A stretch of DNA of 49,402 bases from Acetobacteraceae bacterium (GCA_025352375.1 JANXTL010000173.1:1-49402), one strand, 5' to 3'; positions 1 to 9,032 are shown, counted from the first letter of the stretch. Notes: generated by a model not told the origin, from the letters alone. Program-made: numbers and translations.

Positions 1-130
1 CGCAGACCGCGAGCGCCGCGGTGGTCCCAAGCGCCGCCATAACACCCAATGAAAGGACCGTCAGGCTCAGCGGATAGTCAATACAGCCTCGTACGACCGA
101 ACATGGAATTTTCATCCGATGATACGCCAT
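1..130 (-). CDS. Start of a secreted or membrane protein (cut by window edge)
   Basis: Only the first 43 codons are present; the gene continues beyond base 1. The reading begins at an ATG at 130-128, preceded by a good ribosome binding site (GGAGGG, 8 bases upstream). The translation has a short charged start, then a hydrophobic stretch ending in an Ala-rich segment (LGTTAALAVC). This looks like a signal peptide or first membrane helix. A second in-frame ATG lies five codons downstream. It is divergent from the polymerase gene that starts at 379, and the roughly 250 bases between them should hold both promoters. Function cannot be told from this fragment. Confidence 0.5.
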   Translation of the reverse strand, partial: MAYHRMKIPCSVVRGCIDYPLSLTVLSLGVMAALGTTAALAVC

Positions 131-378
131 TGTGTCAACCCTCCACCCGTGTCTCGCACTCACGGGCGAGCCAAAATTTAAGAAATGAGACTTCCCGCGA
201 GCAGAGAAGCACATTAATGTGTCGTTTATCGCAAAAAATGGGCGAAGTCAACCCGAAGTTTGTTCCAATCAGGGTCGTTTGGTCCTCCCCCGAAAGACGA
301 TTTCGACGGCCTGGGCTCGGTTCGCGACAAAGCACTCGCACCCTTGTACACGTTAATGAGTCTCAAAGGTACCCATCC

Positions 379-2274
379 ATGCCCGTCAGCGCCGTCTTCG
401 CCGCGACATTCTGGCGTCGTTTTACCAGGTCCGCGGCCGCCGTCGTATGCGCTGCCCCGATCGCGGCGATCTTCGCGCGATACCCGCTCCCCATTTGGCC
501 GCTGGTCGCGATGCTGGCAGCGTACTCCGTTGCTCTGTGGCGCTGGCCGGCGCTCTATCTCGTTGTCCTCCCCGCCGTCCTGCCGGCGCTCGACCTCGGG
601 CTCTGGACCGGGTGGGCCATGATCGACGAAGCGGATTTGTTCCTGCTGGCGACGCTGGCGGTTCTGGTCGTGCGCGACCCGCCCGCGCTGACGGACCTGA
701 CGCCGCGTCGCTGGCCAAGTGTCATCCTTCTGCTGTTCCTGGCTTCCTACGCGATCGGTCTCATCATCGGGCTCGCCGCCCCGCTCGGATACACGGGGCA
801 ATCCAGCAACCCCTATCTCCGTCCGGACAACGCGTTGCGGCTCGGCAAGGGCTTGGCCGAGGCGCTGGTGCTGCTACCCTTTCTGTGCCATCGCTACCGC
901 ACTAGTGCTAACACGTTGCGCCTCCTCAGTTGCGGTATCGCCATCGGGCTCGTCGTGGTGACCGTCATCGTGCTGTGCGAGCGGGCCTTATTCGCCGGCA
1001 TATTAGATTTTACGACGGATTACCGGGTGGCCGGGCCATTCTCCAGCATGCATGTCGGCGGCGGGCATATCGGCGCCTACACAGCGCTGGCCTTGCCCTT
1101 TGCCCTCGCGCTGGGGCTGCTGTCGATCCGGTGGCTGCCGGTGTTAGCCGTTGGCGGGATCGCCGGCAGCTACACCTTGATCGTCACCTTTGCCCGCACC
1201 GGCTATGCCGCCGGGATGATGGGTTGTGCGATAACGGGCCTGGCGTTGCTGCCGGCGAGCTGGCGACGCGGTGGCCTGGCAAGAGTGGTGCTGGCCGTCG
1301 TCCCCGGCATCCTGGTGGCCGCCGCCGGCGCGTTCGCGGCCTCCTCCACCGTGATGCGGTCGCGGGTCGCGTCCGCCGCGACCGACCTGCTCACGCGTGA
1401 AAGCAACTGGCGGGCCGGCTGGGCGGTGCGGGATCGCGACCTTGCGACTCAAATATTCGGCATGGGCCTTGGCACCTACCAACGCACGATGCTGTCTCGC
1501 TCCACGGTGAACCGGCCGAGCGATTTTGCGCTGGAGGGGGACGACACCGGCCGCTTCGTCCGTATACGCTTGGAAAGCCCGTTCTACCTCGGTCAAAAGG
1601 TCGCCCTTCCCCGCACCGGCTCGGTACACCTGACGCTACAGTTCCGGGGCGATACCGAAACCGCCGGTCTGGTGTGGGCCTTGTGCGACAAGGTCCTGCT
1701 GTACTCGGATCATTGCCAGGAGGGGCGATTTTCTCCGAGCGCGGCAAATGCCTGGAAAACCGTGTCGGCGGTTATACCGGTCGACGGCCTGGGCGCCGGG
1801 GCGCTCGGCGATCTGATCCATCGACCCGTGGAGCTGGCCCTGTTCGGGACCACGACCGGCACCACCATCGCGATCAGCGACGTCAGCCTGACCGATTCGG
1901 ACGGCCACCCGATCCTGGCCAATGGGGACTTCCGCCACGGCATGGATCGCTGGCTGTTCACCGACGACAGCCATGTGTCGTGGCGTATTCTCAACGAGTA
2001 TCTGATGCTGCTGTTCGAGACCGGGGTCGTGGGATTGGCCGCTTACCTCGCGATCGCGGGCCTGGCGATCGCGGGCGGTGTTCGAGCCGCTTTACAGGGC
2101 GATACCATCGGCGGCGCCATCGCGGGTTCGGTCGTGTCGTTCCTGCTCTCCGGGCTGTTCGACAACGTCCTGGAGGCACCGCGGATCGCGACGCTTTACT
2201 TCCTGGTCTGCTTCGCCGGATTGCTGCTGTGGGAGGTCAGGCCGTCCCCCCCACCGTCAGACCGGACAGCTTGA
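379..2274 (+). CDS. O-antigen ligase / Wzy-like polysaccharide polymerase
   Basis: A 631-residue polytopic membrane protein resembling the O-antigen ligase/polymerase (Wzy_C/WaaL) family, which joins sugar repeat units at the periplasmic face of the inner membrane. About ten hydrophobic helices lie in roughly residues 20-355, and two or three more at the C-terminus. The Wzy_C-type core includes the stretch around TFARTGYAAGMMG. Between about residues 390 and 545 lies a non-membrane insert that reads like a beta-sandwich or carbohydrate-binding-like domain (for example LTLQFRGDTETAGLVWALC). I chose the ATG at 379 because the membrane protein begins there; the open frame runs back to 49, but that stretch has no membrane or family character. 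The 3' end overlaps tldD on the other strand by 38 bases. The sugar substrate is unknown. Confidence 0.8.
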   Translation: MPVSAVFAATFWRRFTRSAAAVVCAAPIAAIFARYPLPIWPLVAMLAAYSVALWRWPALYLVVLPAVLPALDLGLWTGWAMIDEADLFLLATLAVLVVRDPPALTDLTPRRWPSVILLLFLASYAIGLIIGLAAPLGYTGQSSNPYLRPDNALRLGKGLAEALVLLPFLCHRYRTSANTLRLLSCGIAIGLVVVTVIVLCERALFAGILDFTTDYRVAGPFSSMHVGGGHIGAYTALALPFALALGLLSIRWLPVLAVGGIAGSYTLIVTFARTGYAAGMMGCAITGLALLPASWRRGGLARVVLAVVPGILVAAAGAFAASSTVMRSRVASAATDLLTRESNWRAGWAVRDRDLATQIFGMGLGTYQRTMLSRSTVNRPSDFALEGDDTGRFVRIRLESPFYLGQKVALPRTGSVHLTLQFRGDTETAGLVWALCDKVLLYSDHCQEGRFSPSAANAWKTVSAVIPVDGLGAGALGDLIHRPVELALFGTTTGTTIAISDVSLTDSDGHPILANGDFRHGMDRWLFTDDSHVSWRILNEYLMLLFETGVVGLAAYLAIAGLAIAGGVRAALQGDTIGGAIAGSVVSFLLSGLFDNVLEAPRIATLYFLVCFAGLLLWEVRPSPPPSDRTA

Positions 2275-3673
2275 TCGTGGGCTGACCCACGCCCACCGGC
2301 ACGCCCTGCCCCGCTTTGCCGCAGGTGCCGATACCGGGGTCGAGTGCCAGGTCGTCGCCGATCATTTCTACTTTGGTCAGCGCATCCGGCCCGTTGCCGA
2401 TCAGCGTCGCGCCTTTTACCGGGGCGCCGATCTTGCCGTCCTCGATCATGTACGCCTCGCTGGCAGAGAAAACGAATTTCCCCGACGTGATATCCACCTG
2501 ACCGCCGCCGAAATTCACCGCGTAAAGCCCGCGCTTCACCGACCGGATCATTTCGTCCTTGGTGTTCTTGCCGCCCAGCATGATGGTGTTGGTCATGCGC
2601 GGCATGGGGGAGCACGCATAGGACTCGCGTCGCCCGTTGCCGGTCGGTTTCATGTTCATCAGCCGGGCGTTCAGGCGATCATGCAAATATCCGACCAGGA
2701 TACCGTCCTCGATCAAGACAGTGCGGTTGGTGGGGGTACCCTCATCGTCGATGGTCAGGCTGCCGCGCCGGTCTGGCATGGTACCGTCGTCGATCACGGT
2801 GACGCCGCGGCTCGCGACCTGCTGCCCCATCAGGCCGGAGAAGGCCGAGGTTTTCTTGCGGTTGAAGTCGCCCTCCAGTCCATGGCCGATGGCTTCGTGC
2901 AGCAGGATGCCGGGCCAGCCGGAGCCGAGCACGACCTCCATCTCGCCGGCGGGGGCGGGCTTGGATTCGAGGTTGACCAGGGCTTGACGCAGCGCTTCGT
3001 CGACGGCGTAGCGCCAGGTTTTCTCACCCGTGACGGCATCGTAGGCGAAGCGGCCGCCGGTGCCGTAACTGCCGGTTTCGCGGCGGCCATCTTTTTCGAC
3101 GACGACCGAAACGTTCAGACGCACGAGGGGCCTTATGTCCGCCAGGCGGTTGCCGTCGGCGCGCATGATCTGGACCGCCTGCCATTCGCCGCTTATCGAG
3201 GCCATCACCTGCACGATCCGGCTATCTCTCCCGCGCGCGTAGGCGTCGATTTCGCCCAGCAAGCCGGTACGCGCCGAGAAGTCCATTTCCTTCAGGGGGT
3301 TGGCATCGGAATAAAGCCGGCTGTTGGTAGCGCGCGGCGGCTCGGCGATCGTCCCGGATTTGCCCATCGCTACGGCCGCGACACTGGTGGCGGCACGGCG
3401 GAGGGCGGCCTCGGACACCTCCCCTGCGTGGGCATAGCCGGTTGCCTCCCCTGCGACGGCGCGCAGGCCGAAGCCGTAGGTGGTGTCGAAACCGGCGCTG
3501 CGGATGACGCCATCGTCGAGGGCGATACTCTCGCTTTCCCGGTATTCCAGGAAGAGTTCGCCGTCGTCGCTGCCATGCAGGGCGTTGGCGACGAGTTTTT
3601 GGGCCGTGTCCTGGTCCAGCGCGGCATCGGGCCGGTCGAAAAACAGCGCGTCGGTGGCGGCGAGGGCGGTCAT
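2237..3673 (-). CDS. tldD: Metalloprotease TldD
   Basis: A 478-residue protein, the usual length for TldD, the zinc-protease half of the TldD/TldE heterodimer. In other bacteria the pair cleaves unfolded or leader-bearing peptides (microcin B17 maturation, CcdA turnover). The family metal-binding motif HEAIGH is present near residues 259-264, followed by the conserved GLEGD; the C-terminus has the typical GLTVGGTA ending. The start at 3673 gives MTALAATDALFF; the open frame continues upstream but out of family homology. No tldE/pmbA partner is in the window, which is common because the two genes are often unlinked. It converges with the polymerase gene, and the two coding ends overlap. Confidence 0.95.
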   Translation of the reverse strand: MTALAATDALFFDRPDAALDQDTAQKLVANALHGSDDGELFLEYRESESIALDDGVIRSAGFDTTYGFGLRAVAGEATGYAHAGEVSEAALRRAATSVAAVAMGKSGTIAEPPRATNSRLYSDANPLKEMDFSARTGLLGEIDAYARGRDSRIVQVMASISGEWQAVQIMRADGNRLADIRPLVRLNVSVVVEKDGRRETGSYGTGGRFAYDAVTGEKTWRYAVDEALRQALVNLESKPAPAGEMEVVLGSGWPGILLHEAIGHGLEGDFNRKKTSAFSGLMGQQVASRGVTVIDDGTMPDRRGSLTIDDEGTPTNRTVLIEDGILVGYLHDRLNARLMNMKPTGNGRRESYACSPMPRMTNTIMLGGKNTKDEMIRSVKRGLYAVNFGGGQVDITSGKFVFSASEAYMIEDGKIGAPVKGATLIGNGPDALTKVEMIGDDLALDPGIGTCGKAGQGVPVGVGQPTIKLSGLTVGGTA

Positions 3674-3834
3674 GCAGTGGGTCCTTCCCGAGGGGGGCGT
3701 TGGGGGGAAGATGGGGGGTCTGTGGGCGTTTGGCCAGGGGAGCGATGCATCCGTGGGTGGGCCGACGTATCCCGTGGCGCCTCTATCTACGCAACCGGTG
3801 TCAGTCGCGCTGCCGTCGATCGGCCGGCCAGCTC

Positions 3835-4422
3835 TCAACGGAACAGAGAAGCAGCCTGAATGCGAACACCGGGCAGCAGCGACGGCTCCAATATGCCATC
3901 TCGGCCGACACGTTCGACCGAAGCGTAGCCATCGGCCGTCGGTGCCCGGCAAACCTCGACTTCGCCGGCGGTCAGATCGACGATCCAAAATTCCGGAATG
4001 GCGTGACGGGCATAGAGCATGGGCTTGACGGTGCGGTCGTAGTTCAGACTGGTATCGGCCACTTCGATCAACCACAAGACGTCGGCCGGTTGAGCGTGAG
4101 CGTCCCGGTAGAAGTCCGGCCGAGGCTTCAAGAGCGCGAAGTCCGGCTCGGGCTCGCTGAGATCGTCGAGCCGCACCGGCCCTTGGACCGAGACCATGGC
4201 GCGCTCGCCGACCGCACGCCACAGCGCATGGCTGAGCCCGATGACAGTGTCGTGGTGATAACTGCCGATCGGCGACATGGCGACAAGCTCTCCGTCAATG
4301 AGCGCGACTCGGTCGCGCTCGCTCAATATGCCAGCCTCGGCCATCCGGTAATATTCGGCCACCGTGATGGGGCGGCGCGTTACCCACGGATAAGCAGTCA
4401 GGAGGCGTGGTTCGTCGAGCAC
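3835..4422 (-). CDS. Uma2-family (DUF820) putative endonuclease
   Basis: A 195-residue protein of the Uma2/DUF820 family, which has a PD-(D/E)XK nuclease-type fold and is common in cyanobacteria and in some alphaproteobacteria. Visible marks are the RPITVAEYYRMAEAGIL opening, LIDGELVAMSPIG, SEPEPDFALLKPR and the core PADVLWLIEVADTSLNYDR. The acidic pairs and the E..D pattern fit the nuclease core. The ribosome binding site AAGGAG directly abuts an ATG at 4428 but lies six bases before a GTG at 4422. The GTG is therefore the better start; using the ATG adds two residues. MITE copy 1 lies only some 25 bases upstream and may carry part of the promoter. Its biological role is unknown. Confidence 0.85.
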   Translation of the reverse strand: MLDEPRLLTAYPWVTRRPITVAEYYRMAEAGILSERDRVALIDGELVAMSPIGSYHHDTVIGLSHALWRAVGERAMVSVQGPVRLDDLSEPEPDFALLKPRPDFYRDAHAQPADVLWLIEVADTSLNYDRTVKPMLYARHAIPEFWIVDLTAGEVEVCRAPTADGYASVERVGRDGILEPSLLPGVRIQAASLFR

Positions 4423-4453
4423 GGCCATCTCCTTGGTTTCAGCAAGTACAACA

Positions 4454-4572
4454 TTAGACCATGATCGTTTGAGGTCGCACGCGATCTCGGCGTTGGTTCA
4501 TGGTCTAAGCCTTTGTTTGAGAGGGTGATTCACGCCCGAGGTTGAAGTCAACCTCAAGCGATCACGCTCTAG
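4454..4572 (-). repeat. MITE-like element, copy 1
   Basis: A 119-base element that matches copies 2 and 3 in reverse orientation with about five differences. Its ends read TTAG (left) and CTAG (right). It contains the near-perfect palindrome TTGAGGTTGACTTCAACCTC and a second inverted pair around GACCATGA/TCATGGTC. It lies between the Uma2 gene and a solitary HicB-like gene. It encodes no protein. Confidence 0.9.
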
Positions 4573-4670
4573 AACAGGACGGCAGGGCCGTGCAACCATG
4601 GGCGGCCATAGGTGAACCGACGATCGAAGCAGTCTCGGATTCGGTGCGCCAAGGCACACCGTGCGGACAG

Positions 4671-4895
4671 CTACGCCGCCGCGACGACCCGTTGGCGCGA
4701 CGGCAGAGGTATCGGATGCCTCATGTCCCGCGCCGCCTCGATCCAGATGCCGATCGCGTCCTGGACGTTGCAAACCGCTTCCTCCGGGGAGGCGCCGTCG
4801 CTCATGCAGCCAGCCAGATCCGGAACGCGCGCCAGAAAGCCGCCGCCCTGCTCATTGGGCAGAGGTTCGATCGCGACGGGGTATGTCACGTGCAT
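4671..4895 (-). CDS. Solitary HicB-like antitoxin-family protein
   Basis: A 74-residue protein with the HicB/UPF0150 fold signature. It begins MHVTYPVAIEPLPNEQGG, followed by FLARVPDLAGCMSDGASPEEA and a C-terminal amphipathic helix (VCNVQDAIGIWIEAARDM). In canonical HicAB modules HicB neutralises the HicA mRNA interferase. I searched both sides on this strand for the short basic double-stranded-RNA-binding HicA reading frame (GSHHQF-type) and found none. This copy is therefore solitary. It may be an orphan antitoxin, or a HicB-like domain with another role. A GAGGA ribosome binding site lies about ten bases before the ATG. Confidence 0.8.
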   Translation of the reverse strand: MHVTYPVAIEPLPNEQGGGFLARVPDLAGCMSDGASPEEAVCNVQDAIGIWIEAARDMRHPIPLPSRQRVVAAA

Positions 4896-5085
4896 CGTCT
4901 GTGTGTCCTCACGGCCTCGACGAAGCCGACCAAGTGGCGAATGTAGACCGGTTCGATTGGCCGTTTATAGGGGTTCGTCCATGCGCCGACGGCTCTGCAT
5001 TTACGGTCGAGGCAGGCATGGTCGCGCGCTTGCCGAATGCGCCCATTCGTTCAAACTGGGCACCCCCAACCAACCGAGCACAGCC

Positions 5086-6405
5086 ATGTCCCGCGTCCTG
5101 CACCGATCCGGCGCCGTTCCCCCCATCGCGGTTCGCGGTGAGGGAATTTATCTCCACACTGCCGACGGCCATGCCATCATCGACGCCTCCGGCGGTGCGG
5201 CCGTCGCCGCACTCGGGCATGGCAACCGGCGGATCGCCGAGGCCATCGGGCGCCAAGCGGCGACCATGGCCTATTCCCATACCGGCGCATTTTCTAACCA
5301 GCCGGCCGAAGACCTCGCCGAGATACTCCTACAGGACGAGCCCGGCGGCCTGACGCGGGCGTGGTTCTGCTCCTCCGGGTCGGAGGGGAACGAGGCCGCG
5401 ATCAAGCTGGCCCGGCAATATTTCCTCGAAATCGGCCAACCCCAGCGCGTCCGCACCATTGCCCGGCTGCAATCCTACCACGGCACAACGCTGGGGGTAT
5501 TGTCGGCGGGCGGCAACCTGATGCGCCGCGAAAAATTCCTGCCGATCCTGAGCCAAACGCACAGCCTGGTGTCCCCCTGCTTCCCCTACCGCTTCCAAAA
5601 CGACGCCGAAACCGACGGGCAATATTTGGACCGGCTGACCGAGGAGCTGGAGGCTGAATTCCAGCGCCTCGGCCCCGCCACGGTCATGGCATTCCTCGCC
5701 GAACCCGTCGTCGGCGCCACCACCGGCTGCGTCGCGGCCCTGCCCGGCTATTTCCAGCGCGTGCGAAAAATCTGCGACCGCCACGGCGCCCTGCTGATCC
5801 TGGATGAAGTGATGTGCGGCATGGGCCGCACCGGCACCATGCACGCCTGGGAACAGGAGGGGGTGACGCCGGACATCCAGGTGATCGCAAAAGGCCTCGG
5901 CGGCGGTTATCAGCCGATCGGCGGTATTCTGATCCACGCCCGCATCGTTCAGGCGCTGGCCAATGGTTCCGGCGGTTTCCTGCACGGCCAGACCTACCAG
6001 GCCCACCCCGTCGCCTGTGCCGCCGCGCTGGAGGTGCAGCGCATCATCCGCGAGGACAATCTGCTGGCCAATGTCCAAGCCATGGGCAAACACCTGGAAG
6101 CCGCGCTGGTCGACCGCTTCGGCAATCACCGCCACGTCGGGGACATAAGGGGCCGCGGCCTGTTCTGGGCCATCGAGCTGGTCGCCGACCGCGCCACCAA
6201 GGAACCGTTCGATCCGGCGATGAAAATGAACGAACGGGTGAAGCAGAAGGCGTTCGAACGCGGCCTGTCCGGCTATCCAATGGGCGGCACGATCGACGGC
6301 AAGCGCGGCGATCACTACATCGTCGCGCCCCCCTACATCGCCACCGCCGCCGAGATCGACGCCATCGTCCAGCGGCTCGGCGATGCCGTGGACGCGGCGG
6401 TCTAG
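5086..6405 (+). CDS. Class III (PLP) aminotransferase
   Basis: A 439-residue fold-type I pyridoxal-phosphate enzyme of the class III aminotransferase family, which moves amino groups between omega-amino donors and keto acids. The PLP-binding aspartate lies in ILDEVMCGMGRTG (about residues 236-248). The Schiff-base lysine is in AKGLGGGYQPIGG (about 269). The phosphate-binding glycine/serine turn is CSSGSEGNEAA. The ATG at 5086 matches where family homology begins; the open frame runs further upstream without it. The exact substrate is not readable from sequence. The stop codon TAG is the first TAG of MITE copy 2, so the repeat sits exactly at the gene's end. Confidence 0.9.
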   Translation: MSRVLHRSGAVPPIAVRGEGIYLHTADGHAIIDASGGAAVAALGHGNRRIAEAIGRQAATMAYSHTGAFSNQPAEDLAEILLQDEPGGLTRAWFCSSGSEGNEAAIKLARQYFLEIGQPQRVRTIARLQSYHGTTLGVLSAGGNLMRREKFLPILSQTHSLVSPCFPYRFQNDAETDGQYLDRLTEELEAEFQRLGPATVMAFLAEPVVGATTGCVAALPGYFQRVRKICDRHGALLILDEVMCGMGRTGTMHAWEQEGVTPDIQVIAKGLGGGYQPIGGILIHARIVQALANGSGGFLHGQTYQAHPVACAAALEVQRIIREDNLLANVQAMGKHLEAALVDRFGNHRHVGDIRGRGLFWAIELVADRATKEPFDPAMKMNERVKQKAFERGLSGYPMGGTIDGKRGDHYIVAPPYIATAAEIDAIVQRLGDAVDAAV

Positions 6406-6520
6406 AGCGTGATCGCCTGAGGTTGACTTCAACCTCAGGCGTGAATCACCCTCTCAAACAAAGGCTTAGACCATGATCCAACGCCGAGATCGCGTGCAAC
6501 CTCAAACGATCATGGTCTAG
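6402..6520 (+). repeat. MITE-like element, copy 2
   Basis: A 119-base element bounded by CTAG at both ends. Its two 24-base termini are inverted repeats that match at 20 of 24 positions; they begin CTAGAGCGTGATCG and, read from the other end, CTAGACCATGATCG. The left half holds a 13-bp hairpin (CGCCTGAGGTTGA paired with TCAACCTCAGGCG, two-base loop). It lies between two convergent genes and supplies the TAG stop codon of both: the aminotransferase on the left and the second MFS gene on the right. The hairpin might also work as a bidirectional terminator, though no T-run follows. Confidence 0.9.
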
Positions 6521-7749
6521 CGCCGCGCGTTACCAATGGCAGTCAACGGCCACAGCGCCGCCCGCCACCAAAACGCTATCGCCAACGTCGCGACGAAGCC
6601 GGTGACGCAGTACCCCACGGCCATGGCGGTGAAGCCGACACGCTCGATCAGCCAGCCTGCCGCCAGCAAACCCACCGGTAGCCCGTAGACCGCCATCATG
6701 CGCACGCCCATGACCCGGCCGCGATAACGCTCCCCGGACACGCGCAACAGCATGGCGAACAGCGGAATTTGGCAGAAATTCTGGGCGATGCCGGCCAAGA
6801 TCAGGAAAACGCCTGCGCCGATTGGGTTGGGCATGAAAACGTATATCGGTACCATCGTGCACCAGACCAGCACCGCGCCGATGAAGGTACGTGCCGCGGG
6901 CAACGACGAACCCAGGATGCTGACGCCGATCGAACCGCAGAAGGCTCCGACCGAGAAGCATGCCAACAGGCACCCCAGCCCAAATTGATCCAGTTGGTAA
7001 ACATCGCGGGCAATATAGGGCATCAATCCGCCGGTCAGCGGGATCACGGTTGCGTTGACCAGCACCGCCAGCCACATCCCCGCGTGCAGACAGGGGGTCC
7101 GCCAGACGTAGCGCATGCCGTCCACGACCTCCTGCGCGAAGGATGCGTGGCCGACGCCCTCCGCCCGGCGGTGCGCGAGGCCCCTGCCGCCCATCGCCGT
7201 CAGGACGCAGGCCGCAGCGTAACAAACGGAGATGATCAGGTAGGCGGGACCCAAGCCGGTCGCGGCGATGATCGCGGAGCCGGCCAGCGGTCCGAATATG
7301 CGGGAGCAATCGGACGTCGTGCCCGCGGCACCCATCGCGGTCATCAGCCGCTCCGGCGGCACGATCATGGCGATGAGGGCATTGCGCATCACGAGATCGG
7401 ATGGCTTGACCACCCCGGCAAAGGTGGCGGCGATGAAGATGGGGATCGGGCCGAGGAACCCCGCGAACGTCAGCCCTGTCATGACGGCGGCGGTCAGCGC
7501 GTAGCTGGCGCGCATCGCGCACAACAGCCGCCGATGCCCGAACTTGTCCCCAGCCATCCCGAACAGCGGCGCGATCGGGCTTCCGAGGTAGCGCAGTGCC
7601 GCGAACACGGTCAGCAGCAGGACCGATTTCGTCTCGGTCAGGATGAACCAGCCGAGCATCAGGACTTCCATCTCGATGGCGCAGTTGGTGAGGAGGTCGG
7701 CGGGCCATTGAAACAGGAAGCCGCGCACCCGGAACGGCGACAGGATCAC
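6517..7749 (-). CDS. MFS transporter, second of a tandem pair
   Basis: A 410-residue major facilitator superfamily protein with about 12 predicted membrane helices, closely similar throughout to the neighbouring gene (shared LSPFRVRxFLxQWPADLLTN start, RYRGRVMGVRM motif near the C-terminus). It resembles the MFS_3/enterobactin-exporter-like group. The start is a GTG at 7749 that overlaps the TGA stop of the upstream paralogue (GTGA), so translation is probably coupled. No ATG is available early enough. Its TAG stop is the terminal CTAG of MITE copy 2. The transported compound is unknown. Confidence 0.85.
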   Translation of the reverse strand: MILSPFRVRGFLFQWPADLLTNCAIEMEVLMLGWFILTETKSVLLLTVFAALRYLGSPIAPLFGMAGDKFGHRRLLCAMRASYALTAAVMTGLTFAGFLGPIPIFIAATFAGVVKPSDLVMRNALIAMIVPPERLMTAMGAAGTTSDCSRIFGPLAGSAIIAATGLGPAYLIISVCYAAACVLTAMGGRGLAHRRAEGVGHASFAQEVVDGMRYVWRTPCLHAGMWLAVLVNATVIPLTGGLMPYIARDVYQLDQFGLGCLLACFSVGAFCGSIGVSILGSSLPAARTFIGAVLVWCTMVPIYVFMPNPIGAGVFLILAGIAQNFCQIPLFAMLLRVSGERYRGRVMGVRMMAVYGLPVGLLAAGWLIERVGFTAMAVGYCVTGFVATLAIAFWWRAALWPLTAIGNARR

Positions 7750-8999
7750 CGGGCCGCGTTCCCTTGCGCGCCGAGCGGCCAGACCGCGCGCCACCACCAT
7801 CCCAGGATCGCGGCGGCGGCGACGAAACCGGCCACGCAGTAACCAACCGCCATCACGGTGAAGCCGACATGCTCGATCAGCACGCCGGCCAGCAGCAGGC
7901 CCATCGGCAACCCGTAGATGGCGAACATGCGCACGCCCATGACCCGGCCGCGGTATTGCTCGCCCGAGACGCGCAGCAGCATGACCGCCAGCGGTACCAT
8001 GCAGAAGCTTTGGCAGATGCCGGAGGCCACCAGCATGACGGCGCCGCTGGTGGGATTGGGCATCAGCACGAACAGCAGCACGGCGACGTGCCAGATCAGC
8101 GTCGACACGAGCATAACGCGAGCCGCCGGCATCGCTTGCCCCACCAGGCTGACGGAGACGGACCCGATCAGGGAGCCGACCGAGAAACAGGCGGCCAGAA
8201 CCCCCAACCCGATGCGATCCAGATGGTACACGTCCCGAGCGATGTACGGCATGAGCCCGCCGGTCAGCGGAAGTACCGTCGCGTTGACCAGCACCGCAAG
8301 CCACATGCCGGCATGCGCGCAGGGGGTCCGCCAGACGAAGCCAACGCCCTCGACGACCTCCTGCACGAACGACGCATTCCCCACCCCCGCCGCCCGGCGG
8401 TGCGCCAGACCGCCGCCGCCCATTCCGGTGAGGATCGTACCGGCGCCGTAGCAGGCCGCGATGACCAGATAGGCCGTGCCGATGCCGGCCACGGCGATGA
8501 GCGCGGCCCCCATCAGCGGACCGAAGATGCGGGAGAAGTCGGCGGTGGTTCTCGCGACGCCCATGGCGCCCATCAGCTGGCCTCCCGGCATGATGACTGC
8601 GACCAACGCATTGCGCATGGCCAGATCGGAGGGCCGCACCAACCCCGCCAGCGTGGCGGCGATAAAAATGGGAATGGGACCAAGAAACCCGGCGAAGCCG
8701 AGGATTGTCATGCCGGTAGCGAGGACTGCGTAGGTGCCGCGCATGACGCACAGCACATTGCGGTGCCCGAGCCGATCCCCCGCCATGCCAAACAGCGGCG
8801 CGATCAGGGTGCCGAGGTAGCGCAACGCCCCAAAAACCGTCAGCAAAAGGACGGATTGGGTCTCGACCAGGACGTACCATCCAAGGATCAGGACCTCCAT
8901 CTCGATCCCAACGTTGGTCAGCAAATCCGCTGGCCATTGCATCAGGAATGCCCGCACCCGGAACGGGGACAGGAGGGAGTGGCGGGTTTGGACGTTCAT
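7746..8999 (-). CDS. MFS transporter, first of a tandem pair
   Basis: A 417-residue major facilitator superfamily permease with about 12 membrane helices. The loop motif AGDRLGHRNVLC (about residues 74-85) corresponds to the MFS loop 2-3 signature GxxxDRxGRR. The similarity to the gene just downstream shows a tandem duplication that has since diverged. The gene begins with an ATG only 33 bases after the RloB stop on the same strand, but no strong ribosome binding site is seen there. Co-transcription with the RloA/RloB pair is possible but not shown. Substrate unknown. Confidence 0.85.
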   Translation of the reverse strand: MNVQTRHSLLSPFRVRAFLMQWPADLLTNVGIEMEVLILGWYVLVETQSVLLLTVFGALRYLGTLIAPLFGMAGDRLGHRNVLCVMRGTYAVLATGMTILGFAGFLGPIPIFIAATLAGLVRPSDLAMRNALVAVIMPGGQLMGAMGVARTTADFSRIFGPLMGAALIAVAGIGTAYLVIAACYGAGTILTGMGGGGLAHRRAAGVGNASFVQEVVEGVGFVWRTPCAHAGMWLAVLVNATVLPLTGGLMPYIARDVYHLDRIGLGVLAACFSVGSLIGSVSVSLVGQAMPAARVMLVSTLIWHVAVLLFVLMPNPTSGAVMLVASGICQSFCMVPLAVMLLRVSGEQYRGRVMGVRMFAIYGLPMGLLLAGVLIEHVGFTVMAVGYCVAGFVAAAAILGWWWRAVWPLGAQGNAAR

Positions 9000-9032
9000 T
9001 GCGTGCGAGCGTCCGGGGGAAGTGGGTTGGTG

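Noticed and set aside
2078-3859. 593-codon open frame on the plus strand opposite tldD
   Set aside because: It is the complement of a well supported tldD frame, rich in Arg/His/Gly without family motifs; a shadow of high GC coding.
4896-5085. A HicA toxin partner for the HicB-like gene
   Set aside because: Frames on both strands were read; stops interrupt them and no HicA-like basic motif is present.
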